Origin: Clostridia bacterium
GTDB taxonomy: Bacteria; Bacillota; Clostridia; Christensenellales; Borkfalkiaceae
NCBI GenBank assembly: GCA_900767495.1
Contig: CAAFZH010000032.1
Location: 1 to 8,869 of the forward strand
DNA length: 8,869 nucleotides
Direction of reading: 5' to 3'
Every line of letters starts with the position of its first letter. Position 1 is the stretch's first letter. The notes beneath the pieces are model-generated. The model ran no database searches and was not told the DNA's origin. It saw nothing but the letters and a program-made list of their open reading frames with translations. The translations under genes and the position numbers were made by a program. Of the stretch, positions 1-7,544 are shown piece after piece.

Positions 1-100
1 CACTTCGTGCCACTTCGCCTACGCGGCGGACGCGCCCCTTTTGTCGCTATCGCGACATTTCCCCCGTTTCAGCGGGGGAATTTACCCCGAAGGAGGAAGC
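1..100. repeat. Hairpin-rich intergenic repeat-like block
   Basis: Non-coding block beyond the 3' end of the phosphodiesterase gene. Several dyads lie side by side. TGTCGC (42-47) pairs with GCGACA (52-57) around TATC. TTCCCCCG (59-66) pairs perfectly with CGGGGGAA (73-80) around a 6-base loop. On the minus strand, 96-85 reads CCTC-CTTC-GGGG and can fold with one G-T wobble. At the left edge CACTTCG occurs twice in a 10-bp step (1-7 and 11-17), followed by GC-rich sequence with CGCG repeats. Runs of small GC-rich palindromes like this resemble dispersed intergenic palindromic repeats. No open reading frame or gene is evident in 1-125. The block may continue to the left of the window. Being a multicopy repeat is inferred, since only one copy is visible. 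Confidence 0.45.
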
Positions 101-125
101 AAAAACCGTTTGTCATTCTATAATT

Positions 126-851
126 TTACGGGCGGATATGCTCGAAAATGTAATTGTCGGCGTACTTTTCGGCTTTTTGTTTTTCTTCTTCGGTGCGGAT
201 AGTCCAACTTATGACTTTGCGATTTTTTTTCATCGCGCGCGACAAAGGCAGATATTTTACGTTCATATTGATAAAATCGGGTTTGGACAAAAAGTTTAAA
301 AGTCCGTGGGCAAGCAATCTGTCCGTAAGCCACTTTACGTTTTTATGTCTGTCCTTGCAAATAAGTTGTCCGCGAATCCACCCGGGGCGTTTAAGCCTTA
401 ATTCTCTTACGATAGTCGGGTCGAACGACTGAACGACGAATTCGCCCTTATACTTATCCAGCAGGGGCAACGTTTTGTCTGCTATTATGCCCTTGTCGCG
501 TTGGGTTTTATACTCGATGACGAGCGGAACTCTGCCGTCCACGAAATTCAAAAACTCCTCGAAGGTCATTATCCCCTCGTCCGTGCCGCCGAGCCGCATT
601 TTTTTTACGTCTTCAAGCGAAACGTCGCGGATATATTTTTTTTCACCCGTCATACGCTCCATATAGTCGTCGTGAAAAACCACGGGAATATGGTCTGAAG
701 TAAGTTGAATATCCATCTCTATGGGATAGCCGTTTTTTATGGCGTTTTCAAACGCGGGCAAACTGTTTTCGGGTTTACCCTCCTCGTGCAGTCCTCTGTG
801 CGCCACGGGCGTTTTCATCAGCCAGAAATCCTCGTTTATTCTGCTTTTCAT
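126..851 (-). CDS. Cytosolic glycerophosphodiester phosphodiesterase (GDPD family)
   Basis: A 241-residue single-domain GDPD enzyme, expected to hydrolyse glycerophosphodiesters, which come from phospholipid turnover, to glycerol-3-phosphate and an alcohol. The family's metal and catalytic residues are present in order: the His-Arg pair in AHRG (H18, R19), E28-N29, E45 and D47 in IEMD, H60 in FHDD, and E113/K115 in VIEYK. A late SWTIRT motif precedes the C-terminus. Length fits the short bacterial GDPDs. There is no signal peptide or membrane segment, so it should be cytosolic, like UgpQ rather than periplasmic GlpQ. The ATG at 851 is chosen because the WL-KTP-AHRG lead-in is typical of the family and AAGGA lies 10 bases upstream. 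It is transcribed divergently from lepA from its own promoter. The preferred substrate cannot be told from sequence. Confidence 0.93.
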   Translation of the reverse strand: MKSRINEDFWLMKTPVAHRGLHEEGKPENSLPAFENAIKNGYPIEMDIQLTSDHIPVVFHDDYMERMTGEKKYIRDVSLEDVKKMRLGGTDEGIMTFEEFLNFVDGRVPLVIEYKTQRDKGIIADKTLPLLDKYKGEFVVQSFDPTIVRELRLKRPGWIRGQLICKDRHKNVKWLTDRLLAHGLLNFLSKPDFINMNVKYLPLSRAMKKNRKVISWTIRTEEEKQKAEKYADNYIFEHIRP

Positions 852-861
852 AATTCGTCTT

Positions 862-866
862 TCCTT
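862..866 (-). promoter_or_regulatory. Ribosome binding site of the GDPD gene
   Basis: On the minus strand this reads AAGGA, 10 bases before the ATG at 851. The spacing is slightly long but acceptable. It supports this ATG over the internal methionine at residue 12, which would leave less of the conserved N-terminal strand. Confidence 0.6.
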
Positions 867-879
867 TTTTGAGCAATTC

Positions 880-914
880 GCGCAAGAATATGAAATTTAT
901 TTCAAGTTTTGCGC
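880..914. repeat. Nested inverted repeat in the GDPD leader
   Basis: GCGCAA at 880-885 is the reverse complement of TTGCGC at 909-914. Inside it, TGAAAT (891-896) mirrors ATTTCA (899-904). The outer right arm lies on the predicted transcription start (about 912) of the minus-strand promoter. The dyad could therefore be a hairpin near the 5' end of the GDPD mRNA or an operator overlapping the start site. The arms are seen directly; a regulatory role is inferred. No known riboswitch class is recognised. Confidence 0.4.
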
Positions 915-918
915 CTAT

Positions 919-947
919 ATTATAAGCGATTTATTCAGATTTGTCAA
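919..947 (-). promoter_or_regulatory. Consensus sigma-70/sigma-A promoter for the GDPD gene
   Basis: Read on the minus strand, TTGACA (947-942) is followed after exactly 17 bases by TATAAT (924-919), a full match to the housekeeping consensus. The predicted start is near 912, giving a leader of about 60 bases before the ATG at 851. The -35 box lies 19 bases from that of the opposing lepA promoter, so the two are back to back. Confidence 0.85.
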
Positions 948-966
948 TAGAGTAACCCCAAAAAAC

Positions 967-995
967 TTGCAATTATTTTGATTTTTATATATAAT
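967..995 (+). promoter_or_regulatory. Sigma-70/sigma-A promoter for the lepA operon
   Basis: TTGCAA (967-972) and a perfect TATAAT (990-995) are separated by 17 bases. Transcription is expected to begin around 1001-1003, only 2-4 bases before the lepA ATG at 1005, so the main transcript would be essentially leaderless. I see no better promoter on this strand in 852-966. The box sequences are seen; the start site is inferred from standard promoter geometry. Confidence 0.75.
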
Positions 996-1004
996 ATAAA
1001 CGAT

Positions 1005-2822
1005 ATGGCAAAGCGAGTAAAAGACAACATAAGGAATTTTTGCATAGTCGCGCATATAGACCACGGTAAATCTACCCTTGCGGACAGAATAATGGAACTT
1101 ACGGGACAAGTAGCCGAAAGGGATATGGAAGAGCAACTTCTCGATTCGATGGACTTAGAGCGCGAACGCGGTATTACCATAAAACTTACGCCCGTGAGAA
1201 TGGCGTATAAGGCAAAAGACGGAAAAGAATATATTTTCAACCTTATCGACACCCCGGGACACGTGGACTTTACTTACGAAGTTTCGCGTTCGCTCGCGGC
1301 GTGCGAAGGCGCGATACTTATAGTGGACGCAACGCAGGGCATTGAGGCGCAGACGCTTGCAAACTGCTATCTCGCGCTGGATAACAACCTCGAAATAGTA
1401 CCCGTTATAAACAAGATAGACCTTGCCTCCGCCGACCCCGACGCCACCGCGCGGGAAATAGAAGAGGTTATAGGGCTTGACGGCAAGGACGCGCCGCGCA
1501 TTTCGGCTAAAAACGGCACGAACGTGGATCAGGTTTTGGAGCAAGTCGTAAAACTCGTACCGCCGCCCTCGGGCAACGACGACGCGCCGCTGACCGCGCT
1601 TATATTCGACAGTTATTACGACAACTTTAAAGGCGTAATTTGTTTCGTCCGCATTATGGACGGCACGGTTAAGGTAGGCACGCGCATAAAGACGTTTGCC
1701 TCATTAAAACAATTCGACGTAACCGAGGTAGGCACGTTCAACCCTCACCTCGTACCCAAAAAAACGCTTTCGGCAGGCGAAGTAGGCTATATAGCCGCAA
1801 GCATAAAGAGCATAGAGGACGTGAGCGTGGGCGACACGATAACCGACGTTAATAACCCCGCCGCAAAACCGCTTGCGGGATATAAAAAAGTGCAACCCGT
1901 GGTTTTCTCGGGCGTGTACCCGCTTGACGGCAGTAAATTCGGCGACCTTAAAGAGGCCCTGCTTAAACTTAAATTAAACGACGCGTCGCTTTCGTTCGAG
2001 CCAGACAATTCCGCCGCCCTCGGCTTTGGTTTCCGTTGCGGATTTTTAGGTCTTCTGCATATGGAAATAATACAGGAGAGGCTGGAACGCGAATTCGATA
2101 TAGACATAATAACCACCGCGCCTTCGGTTTCGTATCGGGTTTACAAAACGGACGGCGAAGTAATAGAAGTAAACAACCCCGGGAAATTCCCCGACGTATC
2201 GACGATAGACTACTGCGAAGAACCGATTATAAAGGCGGACATATACACCCCGCCCGAATACGTGGGTGCGATTATGGAACTTTGCCAGGATAAGCGCGGC
2301 GTATTTACGGATATGACCTATCTCGACGCAAAGCGCGTAAAACTCAATTACAAACTGCCCCTTAACGAAATAATTTTCGACTTTTTCGACGGACTTAAAA
2401 GCCGCACGCGCGGTTACGCCTCGTTCGACTACGAACTCGACGGTTATGAAAAAAGCGACCTCGTGAAACTCGATATGCTGTTAAACGGCGAAGTCTGCGA
2501 CGCGCTTTCGCTTATAGTCCACAAGGACAAAGCCTACCAACGCGGACGCGCGCTTGCGGAAAGGCTGAAAGAAGTTATTCCCCGCCAACTTTTCGAGATA
2601 CCCGTTCAGGCGGCGGTCGGAGGAAAAGTCATTGCGAGAGAAACCGTAAAAGCAATGCGCAAAGACGTACTTGCCAAGTGTTACGGCGGCGACATTACGC
2701 GTAAGAAAAAGTTGCTGGAAAAGCAAAAAGAAGGCAAAAAGAAGATGCGGCAACTCGGTTCGGTGGAAATACCGAGCGAGGCGTTCACTTCCATACTCAA
2801 ACTCGATAACACGGATAAATAA
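1005..2822 (+). CDS. lepA: Elongation factor 4 (LepA), translational GTPase
   Basis: A 605-residue ribosome-dependent GTPase that rescues or back-translocates stalled ribosomes and has been linked to ribosome assembly. The GTPase motifs are all present: AHIDHGKST (16-24), the RERGITIK switch I, DTPGH (82-86), NKID (136-139) and a SAKNGT G5. EF-G-like domains II, III and V follow. The LepA-specific C-terminal domain is unmistakable, with the YGGDITRKKKLLEKQKEGKKK stretch (given here as its core) near the end. Length matches the family norm of about 600. The frame is open upstream to a TTG at 978, but the ATG at 1005 starts the conserved MAKRVKDNIRNF segment, and 978 lies upstream of the -10 box. 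There is no Shine-Dalgarno site. The stop codon is one base from hemW, so it heads an operon with hemW and dnaE. Confidence 0.97.
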   Translation: MAKRVKDNIRNFCIVAHIDHGKSTLADRIMELTGQVAERDMEEQLLDSMDLERERGITIKLTPVRMAYKAKDGKEYIFNLIDTPGHVDFTYEVSRSLAACEGAILIVDATQGIEAQTLANCYLALDNNLEIVPVINKIDLASADPDATAREIEEVIGLDGKDAPRISAKNGTNVDQVLEQVVKLVPPPSGNDDAPLTALIFDSYYDNFKGVICFVRIMDGTVKVGTRIKTFASLKQFDVTEVGTFNPHLVPKKTLSAGEVGYIAASIKSIEDVSVGDTITDVNNPAAKPLAGYKKVQPVVFSGVYPLDGSKFGDLKEALLKLKLNDASLSFEPDNSAALGFGFRCGFLGLLHMEIIQERLEREFDIDIITTAPSVSYRVYKTDGEVIEVNNPGKFPDVSTIDYCEEPIIKADIYTPPEYVGAIMELCQDKRGVFTDMTYLDAKRVKLNYKLPLNEIIFDFFDGLKSRTRGYASFDYELDGYEKSDLVKLDMLLNGEVCDALSLIVHKDKAYQRGRALAERLKEVIPRQLFEIPVQAAVGGKVIARETVKAMRKDVLAKCYGGDITRKKKLLEKQKEGKKKMRQLGSVEIPSEAFTSILKLDNTDK

Positions 2823-2823
2823 T

Positions 2824-3933
2824 ATGAGCGGTATTTACGTACACGTTCCGTTTTGCAAGAGCAAATGCACTTACTGCGACTTTGCCTCGTACCCGAGAGA
2901 AATCGGCAAAGCGGAACTTTACTTTGCATGTTTATACAAAGAAATGAAAGGCAGAGCCGAAATGCTTAAAGACTACGTTTTCGACACGGTGTATTTCGGC
3001 GGCGGCACGCCCTCTTTCGTAGACCCCAAGTATATTTTCGGGGCGATGAAACAACTTAAAAATTACTATAAGATAGCCGATAACGCGGAAATCACCATAG
3101 AGATAAACCCCGCCACCCTTTCCAAAGAAAAATTGAGGTTTTATAAAAAAGCGGGGATAAACCGTTTCAGCGTAGGACTTCAGAGCGCGGACGACAAAAT
3201 GCTTAAAAGCCTTAACCGCATACACACCGCGAAAGATTTTATAGAAACCGCCGAGATATTAAAAGGCGAAAATTTCAGCGCGGACGTGATGATAGGTCTT
3301 GAAAATCAGACGGCGGCGGACGTAAGAAAGACTATCGACCTTGCCGAAAGTTGCGGCGCGAAACATATATCGTGCTATGCGTTAAAACCCGAGGAAGGCA
3401 CTATTATGTACGGCAAATATTTAAACGGCGATCTGCCTTCCGCAGACGAAGTAGCCGATTTGTACGACGACGCCGTAGCGTATCTGCGAAGTAAAGGCTA
3501 TCGCAGATACGAAGTATCCAACTTCGCCAAGGACGGATATTATTCGCGGCACAATATGAACTACTGGCGGCGCGGCGAATATATAGGTTTCGGCGTGGCG
3601 GCGTCCTCGTTTATAGGCGAAAGGCGTTTTACCAACACCGAAAAAATAGACGAATACACGGCTTGCATACTGCGCGGCAAAGTCGCCGAGATTTTCAGCG
3701 AGAATATCGAGGGCGACGAGCGCGAATTCGAATTTATAATGCTCGGACTGCGCACCGCGGACGGCATATCCTTTGAGGATTATACCGCACGCTTTAACGC
3801 CGACTTTTTACAAAAGTACGCCGACAAAATAAAATCGGTGGAAAAATATCTCGATATAACCGAAAAAGGTCTGGCGATTAAGCCCGAATACTTATTCGTT
3901 CAGAACGAGATAATCATTCATTTTATGGACTGA
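2824..3933 (+). CDS. hemW: HemW, radical-SAM haem chaperone (HemN-like)
   Basis: A 369-residue radical-SAM protein of the HemN/HemW family. The [4Fe-4S] motif is CKSKCTYCDF, with C11, C15 and C18. The residue two after the last cysteine is F20 rather than the extra cysteine of true coproporphyrinogen dehydrogenase HemN, which points to HemW, a haem-binding chaperone that does not oxidise coproporphyrinogen. GGGTPS (59-64) is the SAM-binding glycine motif. HNMNYW (243-248), followed by a YIGFGVAASS segment, is the HemW signature in the second half. Length is typical of HemW. The start is set at 2824 because it immediately precedes the conserved IYVHVPFC strand; earlier in-frame codons overlap lepA. 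Only one base separates it from the lepA stop and just a weak GGA precedes it, so re-initiation after lepA is likely. Old annotations often call this protein oxygen-independent coproporphyrinogen III oxidase. Confidence 0.93.
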   Translation: MSGIYVHVPFCKSKCTYCDFASYPREIGKAELYFACLYKEMKGRAEMLKDYVFDTVYFGGGTPSFVDPKYIFGAMKQLKNYYKIADNAEITIEINPATLSKEKLRFYKKAGINRFSVGLQSADDKMLKSLNRIHTAKDFIETAEILKGENFSADVMIGLENQTAADVRKTIDLAESCGAKHISCYALKPEEGTIMYGKYLNGDLPSADEVADLYDDAVAYLRSKGYRRYEVSNFAKDGYYSRHNMNYWRRGEYIGFGVAASSFIGERRFTNTEKIDEYTACILRGKVAEIFSENIEGDEREFEFIMLGLRTADGISFEDYTARFNADFLQKYADKIKSVEKYLDITEKGLAIKPEYLFVQNEIIIHFMD

Positions 3934-3935
3934 CT

Positions 3936-6900
3936 ATGGGAAATTTCGTACACTTACACGTTCATACCGAGTACAGCATACTCGACGGCGCGGCGCGTAT
4001 CGCCGCGGTTACAAAAAAAGCCAAAGCCCTCGGTATGCCCGCTCTCGCAATAACCGATCACGGCAATATGTACGGCGCGGTCGCGTTTTTCGACGCCTGC
4101 GAAAAAGTCGGTTTAAAGGCTATAATCGGCACGGAATTTTACCTTTGCGACAATTTGTACAGCCACGAGGGCAAACCAAAACTTAACCACCTGGTACTTA
4201 TCTGCAAAGACGATACGGGTTATAAAAACATTGCTCTTTTAAACGCCATCGCTTTCCGCGACGGTTTCCATTACAAACCGAGAATAGACAGGAAAACGCT
4301 TGCCGAGCATCACGAAGGACTTATTTGTCTTTCGGCTTGCCTTGCGGGCGAAATTCCGCGCGCGATAGTCGCAAGACAATACGACGAGGCGGAAGAACTC
4401 GTTAAATGGTACAAAGACCTTTTCGGCGAAGATTTTTACCTTGAAATGCAGGACCACGGCATAGCCGAGCAGATAGAAGTAAACAAATATCTGCGCGTTT
4501 ACGCCGAAAAATACAATATAAAATTAGTGGCGACCAACGACGTACACTACGTGGATCGCGACGACGCCGCCTCGCAGGACGTTTTGTTATGCGTTCAGAC
4601 GGGCGCGGATTTCGACGATCCCAACCGTATGCGCTTCCCCTGCGACGAGTTTTACCTTAAAACCGAAGAGGAAATGTCCGCGCTTTTCCCCGACACGCCC
4701 GAAGCAATTACCAACACGCTTGAAATCTGCGATAAATGCACCTTTCAGTTCGTGTACGGGCATTATATGTTCCCCCACTACCTGCCCGTTACGGGCGAAG
4801 ACCCCATTGATTATATACGCGGACTTATTGACGCGGGTATAAAGAAAAAATACGGCGAGGAAACGCCCGAAATCCGCGACAGGGTGGAAAGCGAATTATC
4901 GGTTATAAAAAGGCTCGGCTTTATAGAATACTTCCTTATTGTCTGGGACTATATAAACGCCGCGCGCAATATGGGCATTTCCGTAGGACCGGGGCGCGGC
5001 TCGGGCGCAGGCTCGATAGTCGCTTACCTCATAGGCATAACCAACATAGACCCCCTTAAATACGACCTCTACTTCGAGCGTTTCTTAAACCCGGAAAGGG
5101 TTTCCGCGCCCGATTTCGACGTGGACTTCGAGGATAGCCGCCGTCAGGAAGTAATAGAGTACGTGCGGCGTAAGTACGGTTACGACAGAGTATGTAAAAT
5201 AGTAACTTTCGGCACTATGGCGGCTAAAAACGCCGTAAAAGACGTTGCGAGAGTGCTTAAACTGCCTTATTCCGAAGCCGACCGCGTTACCAAAGCCATT
5301 CCTAACAAAATGGTTGCGAGAAACGCCAAAGGCGACGAATTCGACCTTAAACGCCCGAACATTTTAATGAAAGTGTTCGGCAAGTACCACCCCAAGGAAA
5401 CGGATAAGGACTACGGCGTGGATTATTCGGTTAAAGAACTCGTGCAGATGTACGAGGACGACCCCGAAATAGCGCGTATAGTAGACATTGCTATTAAACT
5501 GGAAGATATGCCCAGGCAGGCAAGCACGCACGCCTGCGGCGTTATAATCGGCGCGGACGTACTCGATCAGAAGATGCCGCTCGGCAGAAACGGCGACGAT
5601 ATTACGAGCCAATACACGGGCGTGGAACTCGAACACCTCGGATTCCTTAAAATGGACTTCTTGGGGCTAAGGAACTTATCCGATATTAAAATGGCTATCG
5701 AATACGTCAAGGAAAATCACGGCGTTGAGATAGACTTCGATAAAAACACCTACGACGACCCCAAGGTTTTCGCCCTATTATCCACGGGCAACACCAAAGC
5801 AATATTCCAGGTAGAATCGGGCGGCTTTCAACGCTTTTTGCGCGACCTTAAACCCACTTGTCTTGAAGATATAGTCGCGGCGGTTTCGCTTTACCGCCCC
5901 GGACCTATGGACTCGATACCTAAATTCGTCAAGTGCAAGCACAATCCCGAACTCGTTACCTACGCCCACCCGTTGCTCGAACCCATCTTAAAGCAGACCT
6001 ACGGCTGTATAGTCTATCAGGAACAGGTTATGAAGATAGTTCAGGCGCTCGCGGGATATACTCTCGGACAAGCGGATATGGTCCGCCGTATGATGGGTAA
6101 AAAGAAAGTGGACGATATGATTAAAGAGGAAGTCATATTCATTCACGGCAAACCCGAATCGGTGGACAAGCACGGTAAAGTTTCCACCGCGATAGACGGC
6201 TGCTTAAAACGGGGCGTTCCCGAGGACGTGGCTCACGCCGTATGGAACGAGATGAAGGACTTTGCAAAGTACGCGTTCAATAAATCGCACGCGGCGGCGT
6301 ATTCGCTCGTTACCTATCAGACGGCTTATCTTAAAACTTACTATGAGGCGGAGTTTTTAACCGCGGTTTTAAACAACCGTATAACCAATATAGAAGAAAT
6401 ACGCAACTACGTAACTTACGCCAAGGAAGAAGGAATACCCGTTCTTCCGCCCGACATAAACGAAAGCGTAGGCTTTTTCAAGGTTAAAAACAAGCGCATA
6501 AGATACGGTCTGGCGGCAATAAAAGGAATAGGTCTTTCCGCGATAGATTCTATCGTTGCGGAAAGAGAGGCACACGGCAACTACACCTCGTTTGAAAACT
6601 TTATTTCGCGTTGCGAAAGCAAAGTTTTGAATAAGCGACTGGTAGAAAACCTTATATACGCGGGCGCGTTCGACTCGTTCGGCAAATACCGCACTCAACT
6701 TATAGGTATGAGTGAGGAACTTATAGACCGCGTTTCGATAATAGCCAAACAGCGCGAAAGCAATCAGATGAGTTTATTCGGCGACGTTTTGCAGGAAGAT
6801 ACCGCCTTTACGGTAACCTACCCCAACCTTAAAGAATACGACCATAAGACCAAACTTTCGCTTGAAAAGAGCGTGGCGGGCGTTTACGTTACGGGACACC

Positions 6901-7514
6901 CCCTCGACGGTTACGCCGACAAGTTTAAGGACTGCACTTTTAATACGGGACTTTTGCTCAACACCGAAACCGACGACGACGGCAACGAAGTGTTTACCGA
7001 CGTTAAAAACGATATGCCCGTATACCTGGGCGGAATAATAACGGCAACGAGCAAACTCACTACCCGTTCGGGGTCGAATATGATGTTCGCCACGGTCGAG
7101 GACAGGTACGGCGCGGTGGAATGCGTGTTCTTCCCGAGGAAACTCGAAAAATATCGCGACCTTCTGCACGAAGAGCAACTTATAAAAATAAGAGGCAGAT
7201 TGCAGATCCGCGACGACAACAGAGTTTCGGTTTCGGTTGACAGCGCGGAAGGCGTAAACGAAACCGTAAGCGCGGAGGCGGCGACAGAAAAACAACAAAA
7301 AGACTATCTCGGCATTATACTCGACGGCGATACCGTTGGCGCGAAAGACGAACTTTTAGACGTACTTTCGACCTACCCCGGCGACATAACCGTATATTTT
7401 AAGATAGACGGCAAAAACTATAAAATGGATAAAAAAGTCCGTAATTGCAGAGGGCTGGTAAACGAACTTCTGTCTATCGTGGACGAAGACAAAATCAAAT
7501 TTTTTAAAGCGTAA
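3936..7514 (+). CDS. dnaE: DNA polymerase III alpha subunit (DnaE)
   Basis: A 1192-residue C-family DNA polymerase. The N-terminal PHP domain keeps what appear to be all nine metal ligands: H8, H10, D17, H42, E67, H85, C135, D202 and H204. The palm has the GPGRGSGAGS motif (about 352-361), the catalytic pair D395/D397 in PDFDVDF, and the third aspartate D574 in MDFLGL. HACGVII and RRMMGKKK segments follow. A helix-hairpin-helix (RYGLAAIKGIG, around 857) precedes the clamp-binding motif QMSLF (944-948), and an OB fold begins near 1029. The acidic C-terminal region is short. The protein carries about 25-30 extra residues between the catalytic aspartates (roughly 459-500). Its ATG is two bases after the hemW stop with no Shine-Dalgarno site, implying translational coupling. 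Whether it is the sole replicase or works beside PolC, as in many Bacillota, cannot be judged from this window. Confidence 0.97.
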   Translation: MGNFVHLHVHTEYSILDGAARIAAVTKKAKALGMPALAITDHGNMYGAVAFFDACEKVGLKAIIGTEFYLCDNLYSHEGKPKLNHLVLICKDDTGYKNIALLNAIAFRDGFHYKPRIDRKTLAEHHEGLICLSACLAGEIPRAIVARQYDEAEELVKWYKDLFGEDFYLEMQDHGIAEQIEVNKYLRVYAEKYNIKLVATNDVHYVDRDDAASQDVLLCVQTGADFDDPNRMRFPCDEFYLKTEEEMSALFPDTPEAITNTLEICDKCTFQFVYGHYMFPHYLPVTGEDPIDYIRGLIDAGIKKKYGEETPEIRDRVESELSVIKRLGFIEYFLIVWDYINAARNMGISVGPGRGSGAGSIVAYLIGITNIDPLKYDLYFERFLNPERVSAPDFDVDFEDSRRQEVIEYVRRKYGYDRVCKIVTFGTMAAKNAVKDVARVLKLPYSEADRVTKAIPNKMVARNAKGDEFDLKRPNILMKVFGKYHPKETDKDYGVDYSVKELVQMYEDDPEIARIVDIAIKLEDMPRQASTHACGVIIGADVLDQKMPLGRNGDDITSQYTGVELEHLGFLKMDFLGLRNLSDIKMAIEYVKENHGVEIDFDKNTYDDPKVFALLSTGNTKAIFQVESGGFQRFLRDLKPTCLEDIVAAVSLYRPGPMDSIPKFVKCKHNPELVTYAHPLLEPILKQTYGCIVYQEQVMKIVQALAGYTLGQADMVRRMMGKKKVDDMIKEEVIFIHGKPESVDKHGKVSTAIDGCLKRGVPEDVAHAVWNEMKDFAKYAFNKSHAAAYSLVTYQTAYLKTYYEAEFLTAVLNNRITNIEEIRNYVTYAKEEGIPVLPPDINESVGFFKVKNKRIRYGLAAIKGIGLSAIDSIVAEREAHGNYTSFENFISRCESKVLNKRLVENLIYAGAFDSFGKYRTQLIGMSEELIDRVSIIAKQRESNQMSLFGDVLQEDTAFTVTYPNLKEYDHKTKLSLEKSVAGVYVTGHPLDGYADKFKDCTFNTGLLLNTETDDDGNEVFTDVKNDMPVYLGGIITATSKLTTRSGSNMMFATVEDRYGAVECVFFPRKLEKYRDLLHEEQLIKIRGRLQIRDDNRVSVSVDSAEGVNETVSAEAATEKQQKDYLGIILDGDTVGAKDELLDVLSTYPGDITVYFKIDGKNYKMDKKVRNCRGLVNELLSIVDEDKIKFFKA

Positions 7515-7531
7515 AAATCGTTAATTTAAAC

Positions 7532-7536
7532 GGAGG
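7532..7536 (+). promoter_or_regulatory. Strong ribosome binding site of pfkA
   Basis: GGAGG ends 8 bases before the ATG at 7545. It is the only canonical Shine-Dalgarno site on the plus strand of this window and fixes the pfkA start. It lies in the 30-base dnaE-pfkA gap, where I see no terminator hairpin and no convincing promoter. Confidence 0.85.
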
Positions 7537-7544
7537 ACAAAAAT

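Noticed and set aside
59..80. Intrinsic terminator for the GDPD gene.
   Set aside because: The stem is strong, but in the minus-strand direction it is followed by AAATGTCG with no T-tract, and further hairpins follow, so a repeat block fits better. Some termination activity is still possible.
154..432. Plus-strand open frames of 60-90 codons within the GDPD gene.
   Set aside because: They are opposite-strand reading of a gene with intact catalytic motifs, with no ribosome sites or recognisable protein features.
978..1004. TTG at 978 as the lepA start, adding nine residues.
   Set aside because: It lies upstream of the TATAAT box, encodes a non-conserved extension (MIFIYNIND) and has no ribosome site. 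The ATG at 1005 begins the conserved protein.
2671..2823. A 51-residue N-terminal extension of HemW overlapping lepA.
   Set aside because: The extension is just the conserved lepA C-terminus read in another frame. The ATG at 2824 directly precedes the HemW core and gives the usual length.
6774..7298. A 174-codon open frame on the minus strand opposite dnaE.
   Set aside because: It lies wholly inside a well-conserved gene, shows no recognisable domain, and its composition is what the codon bias of dnaE produces on the opposite strand. Others, such as 1155-1544 opposite lepA, are rejected for the same reason.
7519..7532. Near-palindrome CGTT...AACG in the dnaE-pfkA gap as a terminator or operator.
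   Set aside because: Only four clean base pairs with a mismatch inside, no T-tract, and it runs into the ribosome site of pfkA. It could easily be chance.
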